A stretch of DNA of 64,000 nucleotides from Cannabis sativa (lineage: Eukaryota > Streptophyta > Magnoliopsida > Rosales > Cannabaceae): NCBI RefSeq assembly GCF_029168945.1, contig NC_083607.1, positions 14,526,001 to 14,590,000 of the forward strand, given 5' to 3'. Position 1 is the stretch's first letter, and every line of letters starts with the position of its first letter. The notes under the pieces were generated by a model. It was not told where the DNA came from. It searched no databases and saw nothing but the letters and a program-made list of their open reading frames with translations. The position numbers and the translations under genes are program-made. Of this stretch, positions 11,909 to 24,363 are shown one piece after another.

Positions 11909-13806
11909 TGTTGGAAATTATTTTACCAGGATCTTAGATCTACTCACAAGTATGTTGATTAACACCCTAAATATGAACTTCTAAAACGATTATGAAATAA
12001 ACACATATAAAGTATGAGAAACCTTACATTGGGTGCAGCGGAATATAATGACTCCTTCCGTTCAGATATCTAGCCCTTGATTCCTTTCTGTAGCAGAGCA
12101 TTATCAATATCTGAACCTGGATCTCTTTCTCTCCTTCTTTAGTGCTGAAACTCCTTCTTGTTGAATGTCTTTCTTCATGATCTTCCTCACTATGATTGAG
12201 GTATCACTTGCTGTGTGTGGGAACTACTATAATCACCAAGTGGTTTGAAATTTCAAGGAAGAAGAAAGAGAAGAAGGTGGCGGCTAGGTTTAGAGAGAGA
12301 AGGCTCAGGTTTTTCTCTGAAGGAAAAAGTAGAAAGTTTAGTGTGTAAATTTCCTGAAGCCTTCACTATCTATTTATAACATTCCACTAGGGTTAGGTTT
12401 GAATTATTTGGCATTAAAATAATGAAAATATCAGATGATAAAGCCTATAAAAGTGGTCGGCCTATACAATATGGATTTGGGCCTCACTTTTTGCAATTTT
12501 GCTGTTTTACCATTTCTGTATCTCATTTTCTCAAAAACGCCAATTTTCAAATTCAACCATTGAAATGCCAGTTCTAATTATTTAATAACTATAAATAATT
12601 ATTAAATAATATTGTCATTTATCATATTTATTAATTGAACCATACAAAGTATCATAATTAACAAATATGCCCCTAAAACTCTTTCTTTACAATTTCGCCC
12701 TTACTTAGTGAAAAATTCACAAATAGACATAGTCTAATTTGAGAATTATAATTGATTAATCAAAACCAATTATATGAGTCTTACAAGCAATATTATCTCA
12801 ACTAGTGGGGGACTATGGGTCTATATAACCGAGCTTCCAATAAGCAGATCAAGAATTTATAACCTAAATTCACTGACTTATTAATTCTTCGTTGAATCCA
12901 CGCATAGAACTTAGAATTACACTCTCAGTATATAGAATGCTCTATATGTTCCACCATATAGACACATCATTAGTTATCTATTGTTATAATCCTAATTTGA
13001 TCAATGATCCTTTTTATGAATGATCTACACTGTAAAGGGATTAGATTACCGTTACACCCTACAATGTATTTTATCCTTAAAACACTTAACCCCGTATAAA
13101 TGATATTTCAGCTTATGTGAAATGAGTACTCCACCATTTATTTTCGTTTGGTCAAGCTCGAAGGAGATCATCCTTTACTTACTATTCGCCAGATAGAAGC
13201 TATAGATTCCATGTTTATGTTAGCACTCCCACTCAATTGCATTACCGTGTTCCCAAAATGTACGTATCACCATGACCTAAAAGTAGGCTTAACTAACAAA
13301 TCAAAGAACATGAATAGCCTCTTGAGATTGAGCCTAATCATAACAGGATTAAGATCATTTGATCTAAGATCAACTAGGCGATATTGACTTGAATAGATAT
13401 TACGGTAAGTTTAATAAATCTAAGTCAAAGTTCAATATCGGTCCCTTCCGATGCATACTCCATGCACCCAACCTGAGCTTTACTTTAACCAATGCTCTGG
13501 AAAGAACATAGCATTTCTCCAAATGCAAGTAAACTCTATTGTAGATTATCATATCAGTAAAACCCTGTGTCTGATAAATCTAGGAAACTTTATTCACATA
13601 GTCATGTTTACTTTCCAATATGTTGACAACACAATAAACAAGATCAAGTATGTGAAAAGGGTTTCAGATGAATTCATACATTATGTACATATAATCATGA
13701 AATAAATCATGTGAACCATGCAACATTAAATGTTATTTCTGATCTATATTAATAAGTAAATTTGATTATATTGAAATGAGTTTTATTTAGGGCATAAAAC
13801 CCAACA
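11909..13806 (-). repeat. Copia-like 3' LTR of the two-LTR element
   Basis: LTR of 1898 bases, very similar to 24364-26246 over its length with few substitutions, which points to a fairly recent insertion. Apparent short reading frames in it recur in the other LTR copies only because the copies are similar. Confidence 0.9.
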
Positions 13807-16001
13807 AACTCCGACTTGCACTAATATAAAACAAAAAGTGCATTTCAAATAATCTCAACACCTTGATATACAAATCAAGTGTAGTAGTAGTAGTAAACTC
13901 CTCGTAATAGGATCTGAAAAGTTGAATTAAACACAACCTTTTCTCCACCATTACTCTTCCTTAATCACAAAATCATTGATAATGTGAAATTCCTCTCTAT
14001 ATGTCTACTCTTTTTGGGATACTGGATTCTATACCTTTGGCAACTACTTTTAGTTAATCAGGAAATAACACTAGTAGTTAAGGCAATTTGGAATGGTGCC
14101 AAAAATTTATAGAACTTTCCTTAGACTGAATAAGTACCTTTCCTGCAACTTTAACATTCAGTCCCTTTCTGGTAGACCTAGAGACTTCAGATAGGTTTTT
14201 ACAATTCTCCAAAATCACTATTCCCCCCAGAGTAATCACCATCTTATCAGAAAGATTTTCTAGCACAAAGGCAAATCTCGAAATCTGATGTGGTGTAGTC
14301 TAAAAGTTTTAAACACACTCTTATTGACTAACATATAGTTCCTCTTCTTAATCTTAAGATTTACTTGATTGTCTTCCAATGTTCCTCTCCTGGATTAATC
14401 TGATACCTACTCATTACTCCCACTCAACAGCAGGTGTCTGGTCTAAGGCATACTAAAGCATATCTGAGACCTCTCACTGTTGATTTAAGGAATTCTTTCA
14501 TGACTTTATCTTTTCTGGAATAGTTAAGACTTTTCCTTAGATAAATAAAATCTATGCCTAGAAGTCGAGAAGCTTCTATAGATTGCCATTAGAAAGAAAA
14601 TGCTTCAGCATCTTACTAAAGTAAGTTGCTTGCATTAGAGTAAGTAATTACCAGGTATACCATAAGCCATAGGTTAAGATAAACTCAAACCTATAATACT
14701 AGGAACAGGAAGTTTTGTTAAGTCCATTGAATAGACTTATAAACGAAAATTTCCTTTTACGTCCTTGTAAGAGAAAACTTTAGGTTACTCCATGTGAATG
14801 GATTAAACCATAGTTCTATTTGCTTTTCTTCTTAGTTTCTTATCTTGACAATCCAATACTTGTTTAAACTCACAATGGATTTTAATCACTAGTGTCTTCC
14901 AAGTCATAAGAAGGTGAGTTCCTAGAAACTCTCCCACTACGACAAGGTACCGTGAATTATGTCTAAGAAAACTAAATGGTATTGATCTCTTCAGTTGTGA
15001 TAAGACAACAGAGGTAGTGGGATCATCATATGTCAAATAAGATGATAGAACACTTTTGGAATCAAGAAAAATATCTCCTTTATTTTCTTCTTTATTTTCA
15101 GACTTAGTCATTATCTTAGAAAAGTAGTATTTGTTTAAACAAACACTTTCTTATCTATTGACTATGGGATGGTCCACCCCTAATCACTTAGAATAGCTAA
15201 CAAACATGCAAACCATGGTTAACAGTTCTAGCTTTTCTTAAGATTTTGATTAGGTCATCCATGAATCTAGTAATGATATACTTTAAGTATACAACCATTG
15301 CATCATTCTGAAATTGTATTACCATAGAAGGATTTAGGCAACGACTAGTAACTAATCATCAATATGCAAATTGAAATTTCTGGGGAGGTAAGTTTGGATA
15401 TAATTCAAAAATCAAATTAATGATCTTTGAATTGCATATCTACTAACTATTTTTCCACCCCTATCAGTTCGCAAGATCTTTAACCACTTACCTTAATGGT
15501 TTTCCACCATTGCTAGAAATTCAGAAATTTTTCAAACAATTCAAATTTCTTTGCTTAAGGTATAATCTAGAGTGATCGTTTTAAGAATACAACGAAAAAC
15601 TCATATCCACCCCTGAATGTACATCCATCTGCGAATGAGATGAACTTACTTTCAGTGGATCTAGGCATATTAACTCTTTGCAGAGATTGATCTTGTCAGA
15701 ACCACTATGAACAAGATACAAATGCCATAGATTAAAAAAATGGTTGTGTCTTTTTGATGACTTAGGTTTAGTTACATCAAAGAGTTCTTAGAATATTGCA
15801 AGTGGATCCTGGTCACAAAATACTAAACTCATATTCGATACAGTTTGAATCCATTGATAGAAGATGGATATTAAACACTTGTGAAAGTGTAACTGTATTG
15901 TATCCTGGAATTAGAAATATAAGAAAATTTATGTTTGGAATCTAAAATTAAAGTCAAAGACTAAAATTTATACCAAATATAATGAGTAATTCTATCTTGG
16001 A
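13807..16001 (-). other. Internal region of the non-coding element, part 1
   Basis: About 2.2 kb next to the 3' LTR. The longest frame is 102 codons (15111-14803 minus), which I do not recognise. Fragmentary frames elsewhere could be relics of pol, but I cannot identify a protease, integrase or reverse transcriptase motif. Treated as non-coding. Confidence 0.6.
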
Positions 16002-16006
16002 CCACC

Positions 16007-18383
16007 TGTAACACCCTAACTACCTTAGGCGTAAAATTGTAACACCCGAACTACCTTAGGCGTATTACGTGATTTTTAAACGTATTGTGCAGCTCGTTGC
16101 TAATCAACGAGGTTTATGGAAAAACGTGATTAATTAAAATTTTGCTTTTTAATTAAACTTATAAACCATATTACAAAAGACTCGGGATCCCGATTATAAA
16201 ATCATTTACAAAAAGGTTTAACTGTTTAACCATTACATAAAAATAAAAGTCGTCTAACGACCAGTTACAAAAATTCAGCCTTGCTGTCCCGAGGATCGTA
16301 CGCTCCAGGCCTAACCGCCCCGACATGTACAATCTCATAAGCTCGCTCACGGTCCATCAGCTATAGCCTTGCCTTTACCTACACATGAACGTAAACTGTG
16401 AGTCGACAGACTAAGTAAGAAAAGCATAATAATATCATACATAATTCTAACTGCCGTGTCCAACACGATACTGAGTCCCGCTACTGCCATGTCCAACATG
16501 GTACTGAGCCACTACTGCCATGTCCAACATGGTACTGAGTTCTGAACGTTCATAGGGACGGTACTATTGACACGTAACAACCTGATCGGTCGAACCGGTC
16601 ATACTCCGCCGCCGGTCATACTCCGGCTGTACTGACGTGTTACTATATCCTCCGATCGGTCGAGCCGGTCATACTCCGCATTCTTGGTCATACTCCGGCT
16701 GTCTGCCGACGTGTTACTATATCCTCCCGATCGGTCGAACCGGTCATACTCCGCCGCTTGGTCATACTCGGCACATGCAGACGGGATACGTCAATAGAAC
16801 GGAACCACCAACCAAGTGTCAGCCTGATCGGTCAAACCGGTCATACTCGGCCATGCGGTCATACTCCGGCTGTCTTGACGTGACGGGGTTGGATGGTTCG
16901 AAGCCAACATACAACTAATGTAATCTAATAGGCTTCCTACATGCACGCTAAACATGTAATCTACATATGCATACCGTTATACTAATCTTACACGGATTCC
17001 GATTTCGGTGTGCCGTCAACCCGACCGGAACCGAAGCCGAGCGGCGGATTGCGGCTCCTAAACCATAAAAATCACAACGCTATAAGTGACACGCTAAATC
17101 ACTTCCGGGACTAAAACTAGGAACTAAAAGTTTCCCTATCGATAAAAAGCATGGCAATACCCCTAAAACATAAAAACGAGGAAAACTAGGGTCCCCGAAT
17201 TTTCCCAATAGGTAGGCAGGTTGCCCAACCGAATTCCGGTTACGGAAAATTCAGAACCCTCATCCGGAATTCCGGATGCACAACCGGAATTCCGGTTCCT
17301 CGCAGGCAGCAAGCCCAAATTTTCATAACTCGACCAATTCAACCCCAATTTGATCCAAACTTTCCAGACCTGTTCTATACCTTCCCTAGAACATTTCTAA
17401 GGCCTCAAACTAACCCAGAAATCACAGATTCAAAAATCACCATGTGAGCTCCAAGCTTTGAGTAAAAACTCAAACTTGGCTAAAGCTCACTCACAAGCCT
17501 CAAGCTAGCTTAGAATCACATAATCAAGCATAGAAATACTGCAGAAAACAAAACCTAGCTCATGCAACAACTACAGCCACCAATTTCTCAATTTTTACTT
17601 TGAAAACCAAACTTTTGCATAAGAAAATTCTAGCATGCTCAACCTAGGAATCATACACCACAAGTAGCTTAATTAACATCTAAAAATCATGATTTAACCT
17701 CAGAAATCAACAATCAAACTCAGCAGCAACAACATTCAAATTAACATGCATTAACTCATTTTTTATCAAAAATTCCAAGAAGACCAAGAAGGACAAGTAA
17801 GAGATACATACCACAATCAAGAGTTCCTAAAAAGTGATGAATCAAGCTTGAAAAACCCAGCCTTTGAATCCCCAATACCCAGCCGAAAAAGAGAGAGAGC
17901 TTTGAGTGTGTGAGTTTTGAAATTTTCTTTCTAATTTGACTAAGTGTGGATTTTAAGAGAAAAAGAGATTATAAGGCATTTACCATATTATTTCAGCCAA
18001 CTAAAATAAACAAATAACATTTATTTTCCATTTCATAAAATCACAAAAGACAAAATACTAATGAGGCAAAAAGACCATTTTGCCCCTCCACCATAAAATC
18101 ACATAAATCATACTAAAGGGGTATTTTTGGGAAATTCTAAATTCCCGGCCATTCCCGACATTCCCAATGTCTAAAACTCGTCCCCAAACTACTAGCATAC
18201 TAAGTTGTGATTTCTACTGAGCCAAACGCCGAGTTCCAAAATACCGGACACCGGAAATGCAAAATATGCAAGCTACTGAATAACATAAATAACAGTATAA
18301 TAAATTATTTAAATAGCTATAAATAATTTCATAATTAATCACAATCAACTGATAATTTCCAAATTAACTAAGCGGGCTTTACA
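16007..18383 (-). mobile_element. Solo Gypsy LTR, inverse copy, nested
   Basis: Minus-strand copy of the same LTR family as 9630-11904, flanked by CCACC (16002-16006 and 18384-18388). It begins TGTAAAGCCC at 18383 and ends TGTTACA at 16007. Its terminal 31 bases are duplicated in tandem with differences (16007-16037 and from 16038). Confidence 0.9.
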
Positions 18384-18388
18384 CCACC

Positions 18389-19332
18389 ACTACTAATTTA
18401 ATTCTAAGTCTGATTTGCCCATACAAGTAGGAGATTTCTAAGATTGAGGATTTATATCATTTTGGGATAGAATTTCGGGAATATAATCAAAAGTGTCATT
18501 TAATCTCTTAAAAGAAAATAAAATGACATTAAATGATTTATAGATCATTCATCCAATGATATGTTATGGAGCTAATTCGAAATGAATAAGCTAAGAGGAA
18601 TTAGGATAATTTTGTTGTTTAAATAAGAATCCAACGATGCTCCGATTAGCGAGAGTCAAAGTAATCTTATTTATACAATCTTCTTGTTTTATATTGTAAA
18701 AATACTAGTCTAAGGTGTCATCAATTGATGAACAGCTAGATGTTGCATATACAATATTTATCTTTCGAGATCTAACATTATTATGTATGTCTAATGGTGA
18801 AAATCCATTAGGGATTTATCTCATTAGATAAACAAACTAAGTTAGACCAACAATGAAGATTTGAAATTAAACTACAACTTAATAACAGAAAATAACATGG
18901 TTCAATATAAATTCATACACAATTCAGAAATTATTAAACATATAGCAAGTAGGAATGACAAGTGAAAATACTAAAACATACAATCCTAAATAATTTCCAA
19001 GGTCTTCAACAAACTGATACAGTGTCCCGGTAGGCGAGAGTCAAAGCATCATTCATTGAATAGAGTTGTCAGCTCATCTAAAATGCAAACCATTCTAGCA
19101 ACCTTTAATTCGATCAAAATAAGAATCCAACGTTGTCCCGGTAGGCGTGAGTCAAGGTTATTCTCATTTTATGAGCTTCCACCATTGTTTCATGTTTTAT
19201 AAGTTTATCTCTAAGTAGTCACCGTAGGGGAGAGTCTAATAGAGACGAAAACTTACAAAACACTTATCAAATGAGATCTTACGGTGTTTAATGCATTCAA
19301 CGAATAACCATCCATAAGGGAGACGAAGTATA
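18389..19332 (-). other. Internal region of the non-coding element, part 2
   Basis: About 940 bases between two nested solo LTRs. There is no supported reading frame. A short motif, CCCGGTAGGCGWGAGTCAA, recurs at about 19027 and 19138, with looser versions near 18642 and 19224, each followed by A/T-rich sequence. Confidence 0.5.
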
Positions 19333-19337
19333 GCGTC

Positions 19338-21228
19338 TGTTGGGTTTTATGCCCTAAATAAAACTCATTTCAATATAATCAGATTTACTTATTAATATAG
19401 ATCAGAAATAACATTTAATGTTGCATGGTTCACATGATTTATTTCATGATTATATATACATAATGTATAAATTCATCTGAAACCCTTTTCACATACTTGA
19501 TCCTGTTTATTGTGCCGTCAACACATTGGAAAGTAAACATGACTATGTGAATAAAGTTTCCTAGATTTATCAGACACAGGGTTTTACTGATATGATAATC
19601 TACAACAGAGTTTACTTGCATTTGGAGAAGTGCTATGTTCTTTCCAGAGCATTGGTTAAAGTAAAGCTCAGGTTGGATGCATGGAGTATGCATCGGAAGG
19701 GACCGATATTGAACTTTGACTTAGATTTATTAAACTTACCGTAATATCTATTCAAGTCAATATCGCCTAGTTTATCCTAGATCAAATGATCTTAATCCTG
19801 TTATGATTAGGCTCATTCTTGAAAGGCTATTCGTGTTCCTTGAATTGTTAGTTAAGCCTACCTTTTGGTCAGGGTGATACGTACTTTTTGGGAACACGGT
19901 AGTGCAATTGAGTGGGAGCGCTATCATAAACATGGAATCTATAGCTTCTATCTGGCGAATAGTAAGCAAGGGATGATCTCCTTCGAGCTTGACCAAACGA
20001 ACATAAATGGTGGAGTACTCATTTCACATTAGCTGAAATATCATTTATACGGGGTCAAGTGTTTTAAGGAATAAATACATTGTAGGGTGTAACGGTAATT
20101 TAATCCCTTTACAGTGTAGATCATTCATATAGAGGATTATTGATCACATTAGGATTATAACAATGGATAACTAATGATGTGTCTATATGGTGGAACATAT
20201 AGAGCATTCTATATACTGAGAGTGCAATTCTAAGTTCTATGCGTGGAATCAACGAAGAATTAATAAGTTAGTGAATTTTAGTGCTAAATTCTTGATCTAC
20301 TTATTGGAAGCTCGGTTATATAGACCCATGGTCCCCCCACTAGTTGAGATAATATTGCTTGTAAGACTCATGTAATTGGTTTTGATTAATCAATTATAAT
20401 TCTCAAATTAGACTATGTCTATTTGTGAATTTTTCACTAAGTAAGGGCGAAATTGTAAAGAAAGAGTTTATAGGGGCATATTTGTTAATTATGATACTTT
20501 GTATGGTTCAATTAATAAATATGATAAATGACAATATTATTTAATAATTATTTATAGTTATTAAATAGTTAGAATTGGCATTTAAATGATTGAATTAGGA
20601 AATTGGCATTTTTGAGAAAATCAGATACAAAAGGTGTTAAAATTGCAAAATTGCAAAGCCCAAGGCCCAATCCATTAAAGGCATGGCCGGCCACCTATTG
20701 TAGCATTTTAAATTGATTTTTTCATTATTTTAATGCCATATAATTCAAATCTAACCCTAGTGGAATGCTATAAATAGATAGTGAAGGCTTCAGAAAAATT
20801 ACACTTTTCTTCTGACTTTTTCTATTCAGAAAAACTAAGCCTTCTCTCTCCCTATCTTTAGCTGACCACTCTCTCTCTTCTTCCTTGATAATTTCGAAAT
20901 CCTTAGTGTATGAGTAGTGCCCACACACATCAAGTGATACCTCAATCATAGTGAGGAAGATCGTGAAGAAAGATCATCAGCAAAGGAGTTTCAGCATCAA
21001 AGATTCAGAGAAAGAGATCCAGGTTCAGATATTGATAATGCTCTGCTACAGAAAGGAATCAAGGGCTAGATATCTGAACGGAAGGAGTCATTTAATTCCG
21101 CTGCAACCAATGTAAGGTTTCTTAAACTTTATATGTGTTTAATTTATCGTTTTAGAAAGTTCATATTTAGGATGTTAATAAACATACTTGTGAGTAGATC
21201 TAAGATCCTGGTAAAATAATTTCCAACA
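19338..21228 (+). mobile_element. Solo LTR of the same Copia-like family, nested in opposite orientation
   Basis: LTR of 1891 bases, TGTTGGG to CCAACA, flanked by the perfect 5-base duplication GCGTC (19333-19337 and 21229-21233). It is oriented opposite to the host element. No internal region is present. Confidence 0.93.
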
Positions 21229-21233
21229 GCGTC

Positions 21234-24200
21234 TCGAGGTTATATTGAAAATATTTAACTGTTGTAAGACCAACAATGGAGATCGAATGTCCTAATAATA
21301 ATAAAGCTCATTCTTTTAAATGTATTTTCATTATTATTTATAATAAAATATATTCATTAAATATCGAATTTATAATTAAAATTCTAAATTAGAATTTAAT
21401 TTAATATTTATAAAATTATACTTAGATGGTGATTGAAATAAATTGAATTATTTCCATCTCAGTAGTAATTTTGATATATAAATATTAAAAAAATTATTTA
21501 AGTTGTATTAATTTAAATTAATTTGCAACTCAAAATAAATTTTCATAAGAATATATTTATTGTATTTTGAAAAAGAAAGTATAAAAACTTTATATTTTCA
21601 AAATACTTAAAGAATAATTACTTAGAAAAATACTTCAAGCAAAAATATCACCTATCTAGATTTTCCTTTGACTAATTAATTCAATTTCTAATAATATATT
21701 TTAATTCATTTATTTTAAATTAATCAATAAATGAAAAAATCATTGATTTAAGTTGGTCTAAGAATTAATTAAAATAAATAGTTAATTTACAACTTAATCT
21801 ATTTTTCAAGATAAATTCAAAATCATCTTGCATTATGAAATGCAATTTCGAAAATTGATTAATAAAATAAAGAAAAAAAATATATTTTGAAAATTATTTA
21901 AATTTAGTTGAAAAAATAAATTTCAACTAAAAATAATTTTCTATTTAATTAACTGTCATGAAAAAGAAATATTTAAGTATCATGATGAAAATCAACTTAG
22001 ATATTCAATTTTCAATTTAATTAAATGTATTAAATTCAAGAAATAAATAATTAAGTGTAGAGAAGGCTTAATTATTAATCTCTAGTTTAATACTAGGAAA
22101 AAAAATATACTTAAAATAAATTGTACCAAAATTAATTATTTAAATAATTAATTTCACAATGTATAATATTTTCCTATTTAATATTAGAAATAATAAGTAG
22201 TCTAGAAATAACTATCTAGAAAATATCTTATTTGACTAAGTATCTTTTCCACAAAATTTGAAAAAAAAAAATATCTAATTTAAGTTGTATTAGAAAAAAT
22301 CTAGAACTTAAATATTTTCAAATTTAAATTTAACTAAATATCAAAAATTAAGTTGTAACCACTTAATTTGAAAATATTCCATTTTAAGTTAATATTTGAA
22401 AAAATATCAACTTAAAAAATATCTAAAGAATCTTAATAACCAATTCTTAAAATTCATCAACTTAATTTTGAAATTTGAAATTCAAAAGATATTCAGATTT
22501 AAGTTGATTAGTTAGTGATAACTAATTTTCAACTTAAATAGGAATATTTAATGAAAAATTTAAATTAAGCTTCAGAAAGAATCTAGATGGTTATAATTCT
22601 ATATTTAATTAAATACAAGAAAATACATATAGTTTAGCTTAGAATAAAATTCTTTAAACTATGGTTTTCTTAAATTAATTTCAAAATAAATGAAATTAAT
22701 TATGTTGCTAATCAATTTTATTAGGTTAAACTAATTTAATTAACCTAGTACAGTTATTCAAATCATGCAAATGGGCCTTCACAATTGGGGTGGTTCATGT
22801 GAGGGGGGGCTGCGTTCAGTATGTCGTATCCACTACTATGGCTCCCAACTCTCACACAAGGCCCAAAAGTGAGGAATTTAACCTTAAAATGAACAACTGT
22901 ATTAATTGAATAGGCCCAAAAACTAAATGGGCCTAAATAAAATCTATCAAAAACTATGATATTTTATTTAGCAACAACAACCTATATGCATCTATAACAA
23001 AATTAAACATATAGGATCACACAGGCACACAATTTGGATGGATCCTATCATGTTGCTAGGTCATACACAGATGAAAGAAGATTATGAAAATTACCTGTTA
23101 CAAATTATTTACTTGACCAAGGGAGCCATGAGTTAAAATCAGATAATTGGATCTGTCAACAAGTTAACCATGACTATTTGCAATCAAGCAATAATAGGTT
23201 TTAAAAACTTACAAACAAGCTAAAACACATACTCCTGCAACAAGGTTAGCTGGATAGTTAGATGTAGGATTTATTTAATTTTAAATAATTAAATTTCGAA
23301 AAATAATTAAATAAAATAATAAAAAAAATTATTTTCGAAAAAAAAAATAATAAAATAATAAAATTTATATATATTTTCAAAATTAATAAAATAATATTTA
23401 AAATTAAACCTACAATTTTGAAAAATTAGGTTTCAACTAACCTAAATATCATTTCAAAATTTTCTAACTACTTTTAAAAATTTAATGTTATTTTATAAAT
23501 TAAATATTCAATAAAAATAAAAAAGATAAATAAATATCTTTTTCAGATTTTATGATTTAATTTAAATAATAAAATAACAAAATTTAAAAGTTAGCAAAAT
23601 ATCTTACTTCTATTTAAAATTACATGATTATAGTTATCTTATTTTAAATTTAAATAAGGTCAAATTATTTAAAAAAAAATTAATTTAAAAAAAAAATTAA
23701 TATCTGACCTTAAATTTAAAAATAAGATAAGATATAATCAAATTTAAAAATAAGATAGATAATTAAGCAAAAAGATAGATATTTACTATTTTCAAATTCA
23801 AATTACACTAATATCATGAATTAAATTAAAAAAAAATATTAATTAATTTAATTATGATAATTAGAATTGAATTAAGAATAGTAATGTATAAATACAGAAG
23901 TACACAAAAAATCGGAAGTTAAATCCATGAAATAGCATGAAAAATCGAAGAAAAACGAAAAAAAAAAATGTGAGTTGTACGGACGGTATGCTTTGCATAC
24001 ACGTCCGCGCGCAGGGAAGTGCACAGCCGAGTCTCGGCGCAGGGAGGGTTCCAGCATGATTTCCGCGCGCGGAACCCTGTTGCACGATTCCTGATTTTTT
24101 TCGAAACTTCAAAAAATCATTACTAATTCAAATTAAATCGAAATTGAGTTCTGTAAAAAAGTAAATTGCTTAATTTTTTCCATACTATCCAACAAAAATA

Positions 24201-24344
24201 ATTCCAGAAACAGATATTCAATTATTTTTCACGAAAATTCACAAACATCAATCAATCATCATATAACACTCAATACAACATGATATCATCCAAAACATCA
24301 AACAATCGTTTTAAAGTCCAAATTTCTTGCAAGCAAATCAATTA
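21234..24344 (-). other. Leader region of the non-coding element
   Basis: AT-rich leader running left from the primer-binding site, colinear with 4121-6845 of the truncated copy. It contains a conserved block (22755-23105, with CACAATTGGGGTGGTTCATG) and a GC-rich hairpin block (23980-24077). The 83-codon frame at 24112-23861 falls on the GC-rich block, is not shared with copy A, and is rejected as coding. Confidence 0.75.
23980..24077. other. GC-rich hairpin block in the element leader (copy B)
   Basis: The first hairpin, 23980-24007, pairs CGGACGGTATGC with GCATAC-A-CGTCCG around TTT (one bulged A). The second hairpin, 24026-24038, has arms GCCGAG/CTCGGC. A third palindrome TTCCGCGCGCGGAA lies at 24061-24074, and GGGTTCC (24047-24053) can also pair with GGAACCC (24071-24077). 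Confidence 0.8.
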
Positions 24345-24362
24345 CCATGGCTCTGAGGCCAG
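24345..24362 (-). other. Retrotransposon primer-binding site
   Basis: TGGCCTCAGAGCCATGGT on the minus strand, directly next to the LTR end, resembles the initiator-Met tRNA complement (typically TGGTATCAGAGC...). It fixes the orientation of the element as minus. Confidence 0.75.
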
Positions 24363-24363
24363 T

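Noticed and set aside
13148..13705. Frames of 79 and 84 codons that recur at 19439-19693 and 19772-19996
   Set aside because: They recur only because the LTR is repeated; they are shorter than chance would require for a gene, and substitutions do not look protein-constrained.
14803..15111. 102-codon minus-strand frame in the element interior
   Set aside because: No recognisable retroelement or host domain; a single isolated frame in decayed DNA.
23861..24112. 83-codon frame over the GC-rich leader block
   Set aside because: Explained by local GC content; not kept in the other copy of the leader.
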